The translations under genes were made by a program, and so were the position numbers. From Stieleria bergensis (lineage in GTDB: Bacteria > Planctomycetota > Planctomycetia > Pirellulales > Pirellulaceae), in the NCBI GenBank assembly GCA_007745635.1, contig CP036272.1, positions 404,089-468,088 on the forward strand: a DNA stretch of 64,000 nt. Reading direction: 5' to 3'. Below are positions 53,724 through 63,680 of the stretch, in pieces (within the stretch, counting starts at the first letter, position 1; each line of letters starts with the position of its first letter). The notes beneath the pieces are model-generated. The model was not told the origin of the DNA. It did no database searches and saw only the letters and a list, made by a program, of their open reading frames with translations.

Positions 53724-56700
53724 ACCCGCAACCTAACCCTTCCCAGTTGTCTGATGATGACCTGCAGCAACTGCTGTTGGAATTGCACTATGGTCTGTTA
53801 GAGGACCAAGAGGCTAGCGAATTGCGCCACAGCATTGCAACGGATTCGCGATACGCGGCATTGTGGGCGCAGACTCTGCAGGCGGCCGACAAGATTGCTT
53901 GTGCTGCAACGGTCCCCAATGATCAACCCGTCTCTGCACAAGCGGCTTCCGAAACTGGCGCACTTGATCGCCTCTCTGCCCCGCAAAAGAGTCCCGTTGT
54001 CAGTGATGCAACGGAACTGAAATCCAGCGAAGTCAATCACACGGCGGTTGACCACTCGGTTGCGTCTTCGGCAACTCCGCACGAGTCGGCTGATTTGGCT
54101 CTCTCAGCGACCACCGCCTCAGCCACCGTTGATCTTGACGGTGATGTCGTTATCAGAAGCAGCCTGAAGAGTTGGTTGGTGTATCTGGCCGTCGCGGTTT
54201 GCTTTGCGGTGGTGATTCCAACGGTCAATCTGTTGCGGGCAGCGCCCGAGAAGCCTCACAGACAATTTCGCGTCGCCATGGAATCTGCCGCCGGCCCCGA
54301 CTCAACGACGCGCAACCGGTTCTATGTCACCGTTTCGCCAGCTGATCAAGCAGTTAAGCGTTCCGCTTCGTCCACTGGATCAGTCAGTGGACTGCCCTTG
54401 GTGCCAGCATCGATCTCGTTTCGTGTCCTCGCCAACGGAGCTGTGCTCTTTCGTGGGGAAGTCTCAACAGAGGATGGCCAGCCAGGGAAGATTGTGATTC
54501 CAGATTCGATTGCGATTCCCAGCAATGCGACGTTGCACATCGATGCGTCACCGAATCAAGACGATGGCGAGACGTATCAGCTGGAGATCCCTTTGGAGCC
54601 GACTCGTTGTTTGACGTTTCTCTCGACCGATCGCCCCGTTTATCGACCTGGTGAATCAATCTACTTTCGTTCGGTCACTCTGAACCGTCAGTTGCTTCCG
54701 CTGGAGAGTGAGGTCCCGATCCGCTATGAACTGTATGCACCGGATGGTTCTTTGGTCTCAGGTTCGATCAGCGATGGTGTGACGGAACGCGGCGTGGGCA
54801 ATGGGCAATGGGTGTTGGCTGCAGACGCCAGCGGAGGCACCTACATCTTAAAAGCCAAGAGCCTGGACGATAGTTTTCCAGAACAGTCCTGCCAGGTGGA
54901 AGTGCGTCGTTATCGCGCGGTGAAACTAAAGACCGACCTGGAGTTCAAAAAACGCTCTTTCGCTGCCAGCGACCCCGTCAAGGCAGAACTCTCGGTGCGC
55001 CGTGCCGATGATTCCATCCCAGCGGGAGCCGCCGTGGAGATCAAGGCGACGCTCGACGGAGCGACGATCTATCAATCCAGTGGCCATTTAGATACCACAG
55101 GGGAAATCGCCATCGAATTCAGTCTCCCCGAAACCATCGTGGATGGTAAAGGGACCTTGGCTATCGTGATCCATGATGGTGCTGTCACCGAAACCGCCGC
55201 GCGACCCATTCCAGTTCACACGGGGAAAGTCCAAGTCGATTTCTTCCCTGAGGGCGGATACTTGGTCGGTGGCTTAGCCAATCGCGTTTTCTTTACCGCT
55301 CGTGATACGGATGGAAAACCAATTGAAATCAAGGGAGACTTGCTCTCGCAGTCTGGCCACGTCGTCGCCAAAGCCCAGACCGTGCGTGATGGCATGGGGC
55401 GGTTTGCATTCAAGCCTCAGGTCGGCCAGCGTTATCAACTTCGAATCACCTCGCCCCAGGGAATCACTGAGCATCCTTGGATGCAGGCCGCAGTGAACGA
55501 CAGGCCAGTGCTTGATGCCGGTGTGGGCGTCTTTGAAAGTGATGCGCCTTTGGAGCTGAATGTTCGTAGCACCCGACAACGGACGTGTATCGTGCGAGCG
55601 GTCTGCCGAGGCGATTTGATCGGTGTGCAAACAGTGGATCTGAAGATAGGTGACAACCGCTTGGTCATGCCAGTGCGTGATGGGGCAGCAGGAGTGGTCC
55701 GAGTCACGGTCTTGGATACCGATCAGCCGCAAGCGAAGCCGCTCGTTGAACGACTGGTGTTCCGGCGCAGCGATGCGGTGCTCAAGGTGACCGCTCACAG
55801 CGATGATCAGCAATCCGTTTTCGCTCCAGGCCAGTCAGTGGCGATGACGATTAATGTGACGGACCAGTATGATCAGCCCGTTTCCGATGCGGTGTTAGGA
55901 GTTCGTGTGGTTGATGATGCGGCGCTAAGCCTGCAGACCACCGAGACCGCAAGCTTGGCAACGTATTTCATGTTGACCAGCGAGATTGAAAAGCCAGAAG
56001 ACTTAGAGCACGCAAACTTCTATCTAGATGATTCAGAGGAAGCGACGGTTGCGGTTGACCTGTTGTTGGGCACGCAAGGTTGGCGACGCTTTGTTAGCGG
56101 TTCACCAGACAAGTTTGATGAAACCTTCCGAGCGGCACTCATTCGATTGTTGAAACTCAATGGTCCGCGGCATCTAGGTCGGCCAGCAGCGGTCGATAAC
56201 GCAGCGTCCCTGTCCCAACAGTGGGCTGTTTATCATCAGCGTGCCGGTTTGCATTGGGAGGAATTTGTCCGAAACCTTCAGCTTTGGCTAGCGTTAACCC
56301 TGATCGCTTGGTTGATCGCGTTTGCTTGTCGGCCTCGTCGTTCGGTTGTGACGTCGGCGCTGTTGCTGATGATCTGTGTCGGGCTGTTGCTGCCCCTTGG
56401 TTGTGCAGCACAGTATGAAACGGCATCGCCAGCACCTGACGATAGGGCTACAGAAAGTGCAGTCGATCAATCCGTTTTCTTGGAAAGCGAAGAGAGAGCG
56501 GATGCGACCGCCAAGGTGATGCCGACTCGTGACCGTGGCGGCGACAATGCTGGCGCTGCACCGGCCGATCCATTTGGTCCGCTCGGGGAGATGCCATCGG
56601 CTGATAGCCAAGCCGGTCAAGCTCAGCCAAGTGAGTCCGCTTCTGAAGCCGCTCCTAAGAGTGACGATCCATCCGAAGCATCGTTTGCCGACCGAGTCAT

Positions 56701-59008
56701 CAATCTCTTGACTGGCAAGGACGACGATCAAGATCTGCAGTACACACAGTTGTCAAATCAACAACTGCGGCAGCTTGCTGAAGCTCGCGGCATTGACGCT
56801 CAGCAGCTCGCCGATCGATTGATGGAGGAAATGCGATTCCCGATTCGTCAGTACAGCCATCTGCGCGAGAAGCAAAGCACAGGCGTCCGCAGCGACTTCG
56901 CCGAAACCCTGTGCTGGAATCCACTGATGGTCACTGATGCGAGAGGGACCGCCGTGATCCGGTTTGATCTGCCAGATTCCATCAGCCAATTCAAAGTTGC
57001 AGTCGATGCTCATTCGGCGACTGGCCAACTGGGCAGTGGCGGAGGGCAGGTGATGACAAAGATTCCGCTGCAAATCGATGCCAAGTTGCCTGTCGAAGTC
57101 ACGGCGGGGGATCGGATTGATTTGCCGATTGGCTTGGTCAATGGAACGTCCCGAGAGACTGATCTACAGGTCAAAATTGACGTTGGCGATGTCGTGGAAG
57201 CGGAACAAGAAACTTTGCCAACCCGTCTGGCCGCGGGGGATCGCAAGACCGAGGTTGTGTCCCTGAATGTGATTTCTCAGCCACAGGTGACTCGGTCTTT
57301 TATCACTCTGTCGGCCGCTGAGCAATCTTCTGTGGACGGATCCAAAGCACTTTCAGATACCGTTCGCCGCAGTTTAAGAGTCGTTCCTGTTGGGTTCCCA
57401 TTTGAACGATTCCAAGCTGGCAGCTTGCAGGCCGATCAGGGTGTTGTAATCGAGGTGCCTGGCGGTGTGGTGGATCACTCGCTTGCTGGCACGGTCAATG
57501 TTTATCCCAGCACACGCAGTCAGTTGAGCGCAGGCCTGGAAAGTATTCTTCGCACGCCGCACGGTTGCTTTGAACAGACTTCAGCTTCCAATTATCCGAA
57601 TGTGATGGCGCTGCAGTTGATGCTGATCGATGGAACGGCTGGTCACGCGACCAAGCTTAAGGCTCTGTCATTGTTGCGTCGTGGCTATCAGCGACTGATT
57701 AGCTATGAATGTTCACAGCTGGGATTCGAATGGTTTGGTCATGATCCCGGTCACGAAGCGCTGTCAGCATTTGGATTGATGCAGTTTACCGAGATGGCAT
57801 CACTCATTGATGTGGACCAAGAGATGCTGCAACGGACACGCAAATGGCTGCTCAGTCGGCGCGATGGCCAGGGGAACTTTCAACGCAACCCTCGGCATCT
57901 GCACAGTTGGTCGGCAAGTCAAGAACTGGTCAATGCGTACATCTTGTGGGCGCTCAGTTCGGCTGATCTTGCCGCCAATGAATCGCTGCGGGTCATGCCG
58001 CAACTCAAACGCGAACTGACGCGTATGAAGAGTGTCGCGTTAGAATCCGAGGATGCGTATCTGATCGGCCTTTCCGCGATTACCCTGGGCAATCAGCAGG
58101 ATAAACCGGCATTGGCGACGCTACTGAAGATGCTTTCCTCTCTGCAGCAATCAGATGGAAGTCTCGAGGGGCAAACCACGATCACCAATAGTGGTGGTCG
58201 GTCGCGGATCGTGGAGACGACGGCGATTGCTCTGATGGCGTTCATGCAGGACCCCGCTTATTATCCACAGGCCAAGCAGGCAGCGCAGTGGTTGATTGAT
58301 CATCGCCAAGGCGGTGGTTTCGGGTCAACTCAAGCGACGGTGTTAGCGTTGAAAGCACTGACGGTGGTTCACAAGCTGATCGTGGGCCCTGAAGGAGGCA
58401 GCATTGATGTGCTGTTGGCCGGCGAGACTGTCGATCAGATCACATGGCAAGGACGTCCTGGTGAGTCCATCCGTTGGGGAATTCCCCGCCATATTCTGGC
58501 CAAATTGAATGCTGATGATCAGGCAACTCTGCAGCTTCGTTCGCAGCAGTCAGCCGCGATCTCCTTTGACGTGACTTGGACCGGTCGGACCACCAAGCCG
58601 CAAAGCGACCCTGGGTGCCCCTTGGCAATCAATGTCAGTTTGGGGGAACCGGTGGAACAGAACGTCCGTGTCGGAGAAGCCATTGACGTTGTCGTCGAGG
58701 TGGCCAACGGACGCGATCAGGGACTGCCGATGAGCATCGCCGTGATCGGTTTGCCCGGTGGCTTGGAACCAGTGAACGAATCGCTGGACCAGCTAAAGGA
58801 AGCAGGGGAGATCGATTACTATGAGCGCCGCGGACGTGAAATCGTCTTCTACTGGCGCAGCTTTGATGCCAAGCAACATCGAAAGCTTCGGTTCGCAACC
58901 ATCGCTCAGATCGGCGGCAGGTACGCTGGACCACCCAGCCGAACGTACCTGTATTACACCGCCGAGTCCAAGCAATGGCATCAGCCATTGGTTGTCCAAA
59001 TCAAGTGA
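53720..59008 (+). CDS. Alpha-2-macroglobulin family protein with anti-sigma-like cytoplasmic N-terminus
   Basis: A giant protein of 1762 residues. The first 145 residues are cytosolic and start like an anti-sigma domain (LSDDDLQQLLLELHYGLLED, then a helix-rich stretch), before a membrane helix at about 150-172. MG-type beta domains follow (VYRPGESIYFRSVTLNR at about 310). Two further helices at about 855-872 and 875-893 flank a short basic loop; the second ends LLLPLGCAAQ, lipobox-like. The A2M core has the thioester motif GCFEQ (Cys1283, Gln1286), followed by the helical complement-like domain. Usual bacterial A2M proteins are lipoproteins without a cytosolic domain. Coupled to the ECF sigma gene. 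Likely a protease trap that also controls the sigma factor. Confidence 0.85.
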   Translation: MNPQPNPSQLSDDDLQQLLLELHYGLLEDQEASELRHSIATDSRYAALWAQTLQAADKIACAATVPNDQPVSAQAASETGALDRLSAPQKSPVVSDATELKSSEVNHTAVDHSVASSATPHESADLALSATTASATVDLDGDVVIRSSLKSWLVYLAVAVCFAVVIPTVNLLRAAPEKPHRQFRVAMESAAGPDSTTRNRFYVTVSPADQAVKRSASSTGSVSGLPLVPASISFRVLANGAVLFRGEVSTEDGQPGKIVIPDSIAIPSNATLHIDASPNQDDGETYQLEIPLEPTRCLTFLSTDRPVYRPGESIYFRSVTLNRQLLPLESEVPIRYELYAPDGSLVSGSISDGVTERGVGNGQWVLAADASGGTYILKAKSLDDSFPEQSCQVEVRRYRAVKLKTDLEFKKRSFAASDPVKAELSVRRADDSIPAGAAVEIKATLDGATIYQSSGHLDTTGEIAIEFSLPETIVDGKGTLAIVIHDGAVTETAARPIPVHTGKVQVDFFPEGGYLVGGLANRVFFTARDTDGKPIEIKGDLLSQSGHVVAKAQTVRDGMGRFAFKPQVGQRYQLRITSPQGITEHPWMQAAVNDRPVLDAGVGVFESDAPLELNVRSTRQRTCIVRAVCRGDLIGVQTVDLKIGDNRLVMPVRDGAAGVVRVTVLDTDQPQAKPLVERLVFRRSDAVLKVTAHSDDQQSVFAPGQSVAMTINVTDQYDQPVSDAVLGVRVVDDAALSLQTTETASLATYFMLTSEIEKPEDLEHANFYLDDSEEATVAVDLLLGTQGWRRFVSGSPDKFDETFRAALIRLLKLNGPRHLGRPAAVDNAASLSQQWAVYHQRAGLHWEEFVRNLQLWLALTLIAWLIAFACRPRRSVVTSALLLMICVGLLLPLGCAAQYETASPAPDDRATESAVDQSVFLESEERADATAKVMPTRDRGGDNAGAAPADPFGPLGEMPSADSQAGQAQPSESASEAAPKSDDPSEASFADRVINLLTGKDDDQDLQYTQLSNQQLRQLAEARGIDAQQLADRLMEEMRFPIRQYSHLREKQSTGVRSDFAETLCWNPLMVTDARGTAVIRFDLPDSISQFKVAVDAHSATGQLGSGGGQVMTKIPLQIDAKLPVEVTAGDRIDLPIGLVNGTSRETDLQVKIDVGDVVEAEQETLPTRLAAGDRKTEVVSLNVISQPQVTRSFITLSAAEQSSVDGSKALSDTVRRSLRVVPVGFPFERFQAGSLQADQGVVIEVPGGVVDHSLAGTVNVYPSTRSQLSAGLESILRTPHGCFEQTSASNYPNVMALQLMLIDGTAGHATKLKALSLLRRGYQRLISYECSQLGFEWFGHDPGHEALSAFGLMQFTEMASLIDVDQEMLQRTRKWLLSRRDGQGNFQRNPRHLHSWSASQELVNAYILWALSSADLAANESLRVMPQLKRELTRMKSVALESEDAYLIGLSAITLGNQQDKPALATLLKMLSSLQQSDGSLEGQTTITNSGGRSRIVETTAIALMAFMQDPAYYPQAKQAAQWLIDHRQGGGFGSTQATVLALKALTVVHKLIVGPEGGSIDVLLAGETVDQITWQGRPGESIRWGIPRHILAKLNADDQATLQLRSQQSAAISFDVTWTGRTTKPQSDPGCPLAINVSLGEPVEQNVRVGEAIDVVVEVANGRDQGLPMSIAVIGLPGGLEPVNESLDQLKEAGEIDYYERRGREIVFYWRSFDAKQHRKLRFATIAQIGGRYAGPPSRTYLYYTAESKQWHQPLVVQIK

Positions 59009-59123
59009 CCTCGATGAGGTCGTTGACCGCCGCCCGCTGATTGTTGACGATCTGACAACAGTGACTGAACACAGGCAACCGGTGCTGACAAAGGGTGTCG
59101 CAGCGCCGGTCGCTTGATTCACG

Positions 59124-60182
59124 TTAACGTTGGCGTCCGCTTGGCGGTTGCCCAGCACCGCGACCGTTGGATCGGATCGAGTCCACGCTCGGTCGGCCTG
59201 GGAACACGTTCTGCATCCGTCGTCGTCGTTCTTCCAATTCACTTTCGCGGCGCTCATTGTCGCGGCGCTGGCGATCCAATTCCTGTTGCTGGCGACGTTC
59301 TGCTTGACGACGCAGTTCGTCCTCTTGGCGAGCCAAGTCACGGTCACGCTGTTGTAGAACATCACGTTGCTGCTGTTGAGCGATGCGGAAGCGATTCTCT
59401 TCGGCAGCACGTTGTGCCAGCAATTGGTTGTTGAAACGCTGTTCCTGTTCTCGAGTGCGGTTCAGTCCGTACTGTAGTGCAGGGCGCGGTCCGAAACTGT
59501 CCGCTCGGAACGTCGGGCTGTAACTGCTTCTATAAAATGGGTCAGGGTTAACGCGGATTCCATGTGACGAACCAAAACTGACGCTCAGTCCCAGTCGAGG
59601 CGAGCTGATCTGAACGGAAGGGCGGCAACTGCTAACGACGACCGGTCGCACAGGTGGCGTCACGCAGATCGGCCTTGGAGCGCACATCGGTGGCTGTGGT
59701 GCGCAGATCGGTTGTGGTCGGCAAATTGGTGGCTGCGGTGGGCACGCCGGTGGCGCCAAAGCGAGTCGAGCGTATTGTTCCATTGCGGCGACGAACCTGT
59801 CACCAGCTTGTAGCACGTCGCACCAGCGATCATGCAGGCAGGGTTCGCAGGTGAACCAAGGGCGCCGCGTGATGCAGCGGTCGATTTGTTCTTGCAAGTC
59901 AAACGTCTCAGACGCTTCATCGCACAAGCGTTGAAAACGTTCTGGATGTCGTGCAGCACTGCGAAGCCGACTGGTTTGGTCTTCCAGGCAGTCCACCAAG
60001 CGTCGGTCGTCGCGACTTGAGTGACGGTTGCGGAAAACCTGACGTTCGAACTCCAGCACGGCGTCACGGTAGCAGTCAGCAGCTTCGTAGACGCAGTCAT
60101 CGTAGCCAGCCTGTGCACGGTTGAAGGCAAACAGAGACGCGAACAACACTGCGGCGGCACTCATCAAGCGTGAAAGTTTCAT
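59124..60182 (-). CDS. Secreted Cys- and Pro-rich protein with coiled-coil tail
   Basis: A 352-residue exported protein. Signal peptide MKLSRLMSAAAVLFASLFAF ends near the ALA-like AQA. The mature N-terminus has several Cys residues (YDDCVYEAADCYRD, LCDEASETF, RCITRRPWFTCEPCLHD), then a Pro/Cys-rich repeat section (PPQPPICRPQPICAPQ), a central beta-like part, and a long charged Gln/Arg/Glu-rich helix (about 260-325) that predicts as coiled coil. Start ATG 60182 has a strong AGGAG 6 bases before it; the frame extends farther to 60209. Function unknown: perhaps an envelope structural protein. No homologue recognised by name. It is convergent with the A2M gene. Confidence 0.8.
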   Translation of the reverse strand: MKLSRLMSAAAVLFASLFAFNRAQAGYDDCVYEAADCYRDAVLEFERQVFRNRHSSRDDRRLVDCLEDQTSRLRSAARHPERFQRLCDEASETFDLQEQIDRCITRRPWFTCEPCLHDRWCDVLQAGDRFVAAMEQYARLALAPPACPPQPPICRPQPICAPQPPMCAPRPICVTPPVRPVVVSSCRPSVQISSPRLGLSVSFGSSHGIRVNPDPFYRSSYSPTFRADSFGPRPALQYGLNRTREQEQRFNNQLLAQRAAEENRFRIAQQQQRDVLQQRDRDLARQEDELRRQAERRQQQELDRQRRDNERRESELEERRRRMQNVFPGRPSVDSIRSNGRGAGQPPSGRQR

Positions 60183-60566
60183 CGGGCTCTCCTGGATTGG
60201 GTCAGTCACTGAGGTTTAGTGCAGTGAGTTCAGATCACTACTGTCAGCAAGCTCGTTGAAAGCGGGGAGGCCAACACGCTTGCTGATCTGAAATCATCAA
60301 GAGGCATCCCGTGTGCCAATCATCCGACGAAAGAACAAGAAGTAGTCGTAAGGTCCTTGTTTGCTGAGGGTTATGTAGATTTCGGTTTGGGTGGATCCAT
60401 TTCCGCGACGTCATTTTGACAACACGCTGGTTCCGTAGTGATCATTTTGATGACGTGTCAATTGCGCAACAGTGTCGGCGTAGACTTCGCAGTGGTTGCG
60501 GCGGAGTGATCAGGATCTGGGGTGGCCAGGGGCGTCTTGTTCAGGATTCGCACCAGCGAAAGCAGG
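60183..60566. other. Gap upstream of the coiled-coil protein gene
   Basis: No gene is supported in these 384 bases. An imperfect inverted repeat lies at about 60230-60297: TTCAGATC and CAGCAAGC on the left pair with GCTTGCTG and ATCTGAA on the right. TCATTTTGA occurs twice (about 60412 and 60443). These may be regulatory, but I have no match to a known operator. Confidence 0.5.
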
Positions 60567-61022
60567 TTAGCTGTTAACGTTTTTCTTTAGATAGCGTTGA
60601 TAGGCTGCGACGGCAAGCTTGTCGCAGCGTTCGTTTTCAATGTGTCCAGAGTGTCCTTTGACATGCTGGTAGTTAATGGTGTGAGTTTCGACCAGTTTGT
60701 CGAGTTGTTTCCAGAGGTCGACATTCTTGACTTCACCGGATTTCTTTCGCCAGCCATTTTTCTTCCAGCCTTTCATCCAGGATTGCATGCCTTGCAGGAC
60801 ATAAGAGCTGTCCGCAAACAGTGTGACGTTGCAGGGTTCCTTCAGTGCTTTGAGTCCTTCGATGACGGCCGACAGTTCCATGCGGTTGTTGGTTGTTTCC
60901 GGCTCGCCTGCGGAGCGTTCCAGTTCCTTTCCCGTTTGGTTGCACCGGAGGATAAACCCCCAACCGCCTGGTCCCGGATTTCCGCTGCATGCTCCGTCGG
61001 TAAATAGTTGAACTGATTTCAT
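60567..61022 (-). CDS. rnhA: Ribonuclease HI
   Basis: RNase HI cuts the RNA strand of RNA-DNA hybrids. The 151-residue product has all four catalytic residues of the DEDD type: Asp9 in LFTDGACSGNPG, Glu48 in NNRMELSAVIEGL, Asp70 in LFADSSYVLQG and Asp134 in NERCDKLAVAA, with the catalytic-loop His in VKGHSGH. Length matches the classical enzyme. The frame is open to 61217, but ATG at 61022 begins the family N-terminus. It is a single gene, divergent from the SHD1/WD40 gene. Confidence 0.95.
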   Translation of the reverse strand: MKSVQLFTDGACSGNPGPGGWGFILRCNQTGKELERSAGEPETTNNRMELSAVIEGLKALKEPCNVTLFADSSYVLQGMQSWMKGWKKNGWRKKSGEVKNVDLWKQLDKLVETHTINYQHVKGHSGHIENERCDKLAVAAYQRYLKKNVNS

Positions 61023-61334
61023 TGCAGAGGCACTTGCCGTTAAAAGGGAGCAGGTTGTTGTGGTGTTCAGAAGTTGAAGCTTGCCGCAGGAAGCGAGGCA
61101 GAGCTTCACAAGCATCCTGTGGTGACGAGTTTTTGGCAACCTTGATTGGATGGAAGTGAGTCTGATCGGGTTGAGATACCGAGGGGATTCTTGGTGCTTT
61201 TTTGCGTGCGGGAGCAATTGGGGAGAGATCCGATTTAGTAATTGAGAGCGGCTGTGGGTTTGGTAGACTAGATTTCTTGCTCTTCACCAAATCATTCATC
61301 GCAAAGTCATCTGCTCAGGATCTTGGAGCTTGAA
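61023..61334. other. Divergent gap upstream of rnhA and the SHD1/WD40 gene
   Basis: No gene is supported in these 312 bases. A minus-strand frame that enters from 61299 and overlaps rnhA is probably spurious. Confidence 0.5.
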
Positions 61335-63680
61335 ATGAAGTCTTCATTGTTGCCTCATCTGCTGTTGGGGTTTGTCTCGGTTGTTGGCATGATCGCAGTG
61401 GCGCCTGTGCAGTGCGCGTTAGCTGAAGATTCATTTGTGAAGGCACCCGATGGGGTTGTCAAATACAGGCTGTCGAACTTGACGGTAAAAGAAGACGTTC
61501 GGGGGAAGTACTTTTCGTTTGACTACAAGAGAACCGCCGAGGGCGAAGGGACGCCACAGTTGCGGTACCGGACCAAGCGTGGAGTGTCGCGAGTGAGTGG
61601 GTTGCCGATTCGGATTGATGAATCGGGCGATTTTCACTTGCGTGATATGTTCGCCAGGACACGGACGATCCTTAATGGCGGCGACGACGAGTTTGCGATT
61701 GAGTTTTTCTTAGTGGCTGATGTCGGTGTTGGCGAGAGCTTTCTGGTTTCTAACGTCGTCAGCAGCGGCAAGTTGGGAAGTCGTTTGAAGGTGCGGCAGC
61801 CCAGCGAGGCCGATCGGCAACGGATTGCGGCATTGAGGATTGCCAAGTTACCGCCGCGAACGGTTCCTGCCGGTCATCATCGTTCGAATGCGACGACGAG
61901 TTTGGTTCCTGGGACGCCTTGTCTGTATGGGATTGCAGGAGACTGGAAGCCCGGGGTCTTTGTTGCGATTTCGTCTCCGTCCTACGTCAAGGTGAAGCCT
62001 GCGGACTCGGATCGCTTGCGGGTTGTCAAGCGGAGTGAGTGGTTAGCGATTTCTGATGAAGACCTCAAGGCACAGCAAAGCAGTCCTGGTCAGTACAAGC
62101 TTGATTTTCAGGTTTTGGAGGGCAGCTATTTGGTGCTTCCGAAGGGCTACAATCCCATAAGCGCTGAGCAAGAACTTGTAAAGGGGACGCCATTGCGTCG
62201 CGAGTATCAATCGGAATGGCAGGATGTGTTTTTTCTTGCCAAGGAGCCTGCTGCTGCAAGGGTGTTGGTGCGAGATTCACGGGGAGCCAAGGTCGAGTTT
62301 GTGCCGTATGGAAAGTTGGCAATCAGCCAGCAAGCTTTGGAAGGGCAAAGCGTGGCGGTGACCAAAGAGAAGTTCGCGAGCTTTGTTGCTGATGTTGCTC
62401 AGTTGAATGTTGGTAGGGCGTCGATGGAAAGTGGGGCAGGCTTTTCGAATCGCGCGGCGTCTTCTTCACCGGCAACAGCCAGTTCGGGTGCCAATCCGTT
62501 TGGGGGTTCAGAAGTGAAGCCTCCGCGTTTGGGCCCCTTGCGAACGTGGCAAGATCAATCGGGCAAGTTCAAGATTCGGGCACAGTTCGTCCGCCAAGAG
62601 GGAAGTGCTGTGGTGTTGAAGCGTGAAGACGACCGGACTATTTCCGTTCCGATCGATCGCTTGAGTGGAGTTGACCAGGAGTATCTTGCCGAGCTTGACG
62701 GAAAGATGGGAGATGAGTCTGCGTCACCGTTTGAGGATGATGTGGACGTCTCAGGTGTTGCTGCGGTTGATTACTCAAAGATCATGCAGCCTGTCGCTCG
62801 GATCACGGATCTTTCTTGGGGAGCGAAATCGGTTGCAATTTCGCCGAGCAACAAATTGTTGATGATTGGGCGAAAAGCGTCGTGTGCTTCGTTGTGCGAG
62901 TTGCCCAGTGGCAGAATGCTTGTCGATTCGGGTCGGATGGAGCACATGGGTGACATTGGAGTGTGCGCGTTTACGCCCGACGGTAAGGTCCTGTTGATGG
63001 GCGGTGCGAAGGGTTTGGTGGAAGTTTATGCGGTTGCTCCTGACGGGAGTCTGAAGTTAAAGAAGCAGCATCAGGTTCATGGGGCGGAGGTTACGGCGAT
63101 GAGTCTTTCGGCCGATGGTCGTTTTGCCCTGACTGGGGCGGCGGATAAGGGGGCCAAGTACTGGGAGATTAGCTCAGGGCAGGTGCGGGGTGTGATCGCT
63201 GATTTTGCTGGCAAGATTAAGGCGACTCGAATTGCACCGTCGGGGTATGAGTTGATGGTGACGGACGGCAAGATGTTGAAGGTGTATTCAACCAATGAGA
63301 GTGCTGTGGTGAAGACGCTTGAGGTTGGGCGTTCGCATGTGTCGGGGCAGGCAGCAGCGATTAGTCCCGATGGCAAAATGCTGGCAAATGGCAATGCGTA
63401 TGCGATTGAGTTATGGGATCTTGAGCTTGGTGCCAAGGTTGGTGTGCTTGAAGGTAAAGAGATCAATTGGTCGATGCGTTATGGTCCAGACGGTCGGCAT
63501 CTTTTTGCCGGAGGGAATGGAGTGATTCGAATCTGGGACTGTCAGCGTCGCGCGAAGGTGCAGGAGAATGTTATTGGCAAAAGCTTTTATGTGCAGAATT
63601 TGACAGTGAGTCCTGATGGTTCGCTGGTTTCTGCGCCGTGTGAGTTTAGTGCAGTGGTTGTGCTGAAGGCTGGCCAGTGA
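61335..63680 (+). CDS. Exported SHD1/WD40-repeat protein
   Basis: A 781-residue exported protein. Signal peptide LLPHLLLGFVSVVGMIAVAP ends before the mature part; a long beta-rich N-terminal region follows. An SLA1-homology (SHD1) domain lies at about 395-455 (GPLRTWQDQSGKFKIRAQFV and SVPIDRLSGVDQEYL). The C-terminal half (about 475-781) is a run of WD40-like repeats with segments such as CAFTPDGKVLLMGGAKGLVE and SLSADGRFALTGAADKGAK. SHD1 is a eukaryote-like domain widespread in planctomycetes. ATG at 61335 has GGAG six bases upstream. Partners are unknown; a scaffold role is the natural guess. Confidence 0.87.
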   Translation: MKSSLLPHLLLGFVSVVGMIAVAPVQCALAEDSFVKAPDGVVKYRLSNLTVKEDVRGKYFSFDYKRTAEGEGTPQLRYRTKRGVSRVSGLPIRIDESGDFHLRDMFARTRTILNGGDDEFAIEFFLVADVGVGESFLVSNVVSSGKLGSRLKVRQPSEADRQRIAALRIAKLPPRTVPAGHHRSNATTSLVPGTPCLYGIAGDWKPGVFVAISSPSYVKVKPADSDRLRVVKRSEWLAISDEDLKAQQSSPGQYKLDFQVLEGSYLVLPKGYNPISAEQELVKGTPLRREYQSEWQDVFFLAKEPAAARVLVRDSRGAKVEFVPYGKLAISQQALEGQSVAVTKEKFASFVADVAQLNVGRASMESGAGFSNRAASSSPATASSGANPFGGSEVKPPRLGPLRTWQDQSGKFKIRAQFVRQEGSAVVLKREDDRTISVPIDRLSGVDQEYLAELDGKMGDESASPFEDDVDVSGVAAVDYSKIMQPVARITDLSWGAKSVAISPSNKLLMIGRKASCASLCELPSGRMLVDSGRMEHMGDIGVCAFTPDGKVLLMGGAKGLVEVYAVAPDGSLKLKKQHQVHGAEVTAMSLSADGRFALTGAADKGAKYWEISSGQVRGVIADFAGKIKATRIAPSGYELMVTDGKMLKVYSTNESAVVKTLEVGRSHVSGQAAAISPDGKMLANGNAYAIELWDLELGAKVGVLEGKEINWSMRYGPDGRHLFAGGNGVIRIWDCQRRAKVQENVIGKSFYVQNLTVSPDGSLVSAPCEFSAVVVLKAGQ

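Noticed and set aside
60733..61299. Minus-strand frame of 188 residues overlapping rnhA
   Set aside because: Most of it runs in another frame of rnhA; its unique part is low-complexity and lacks a ribosome site.
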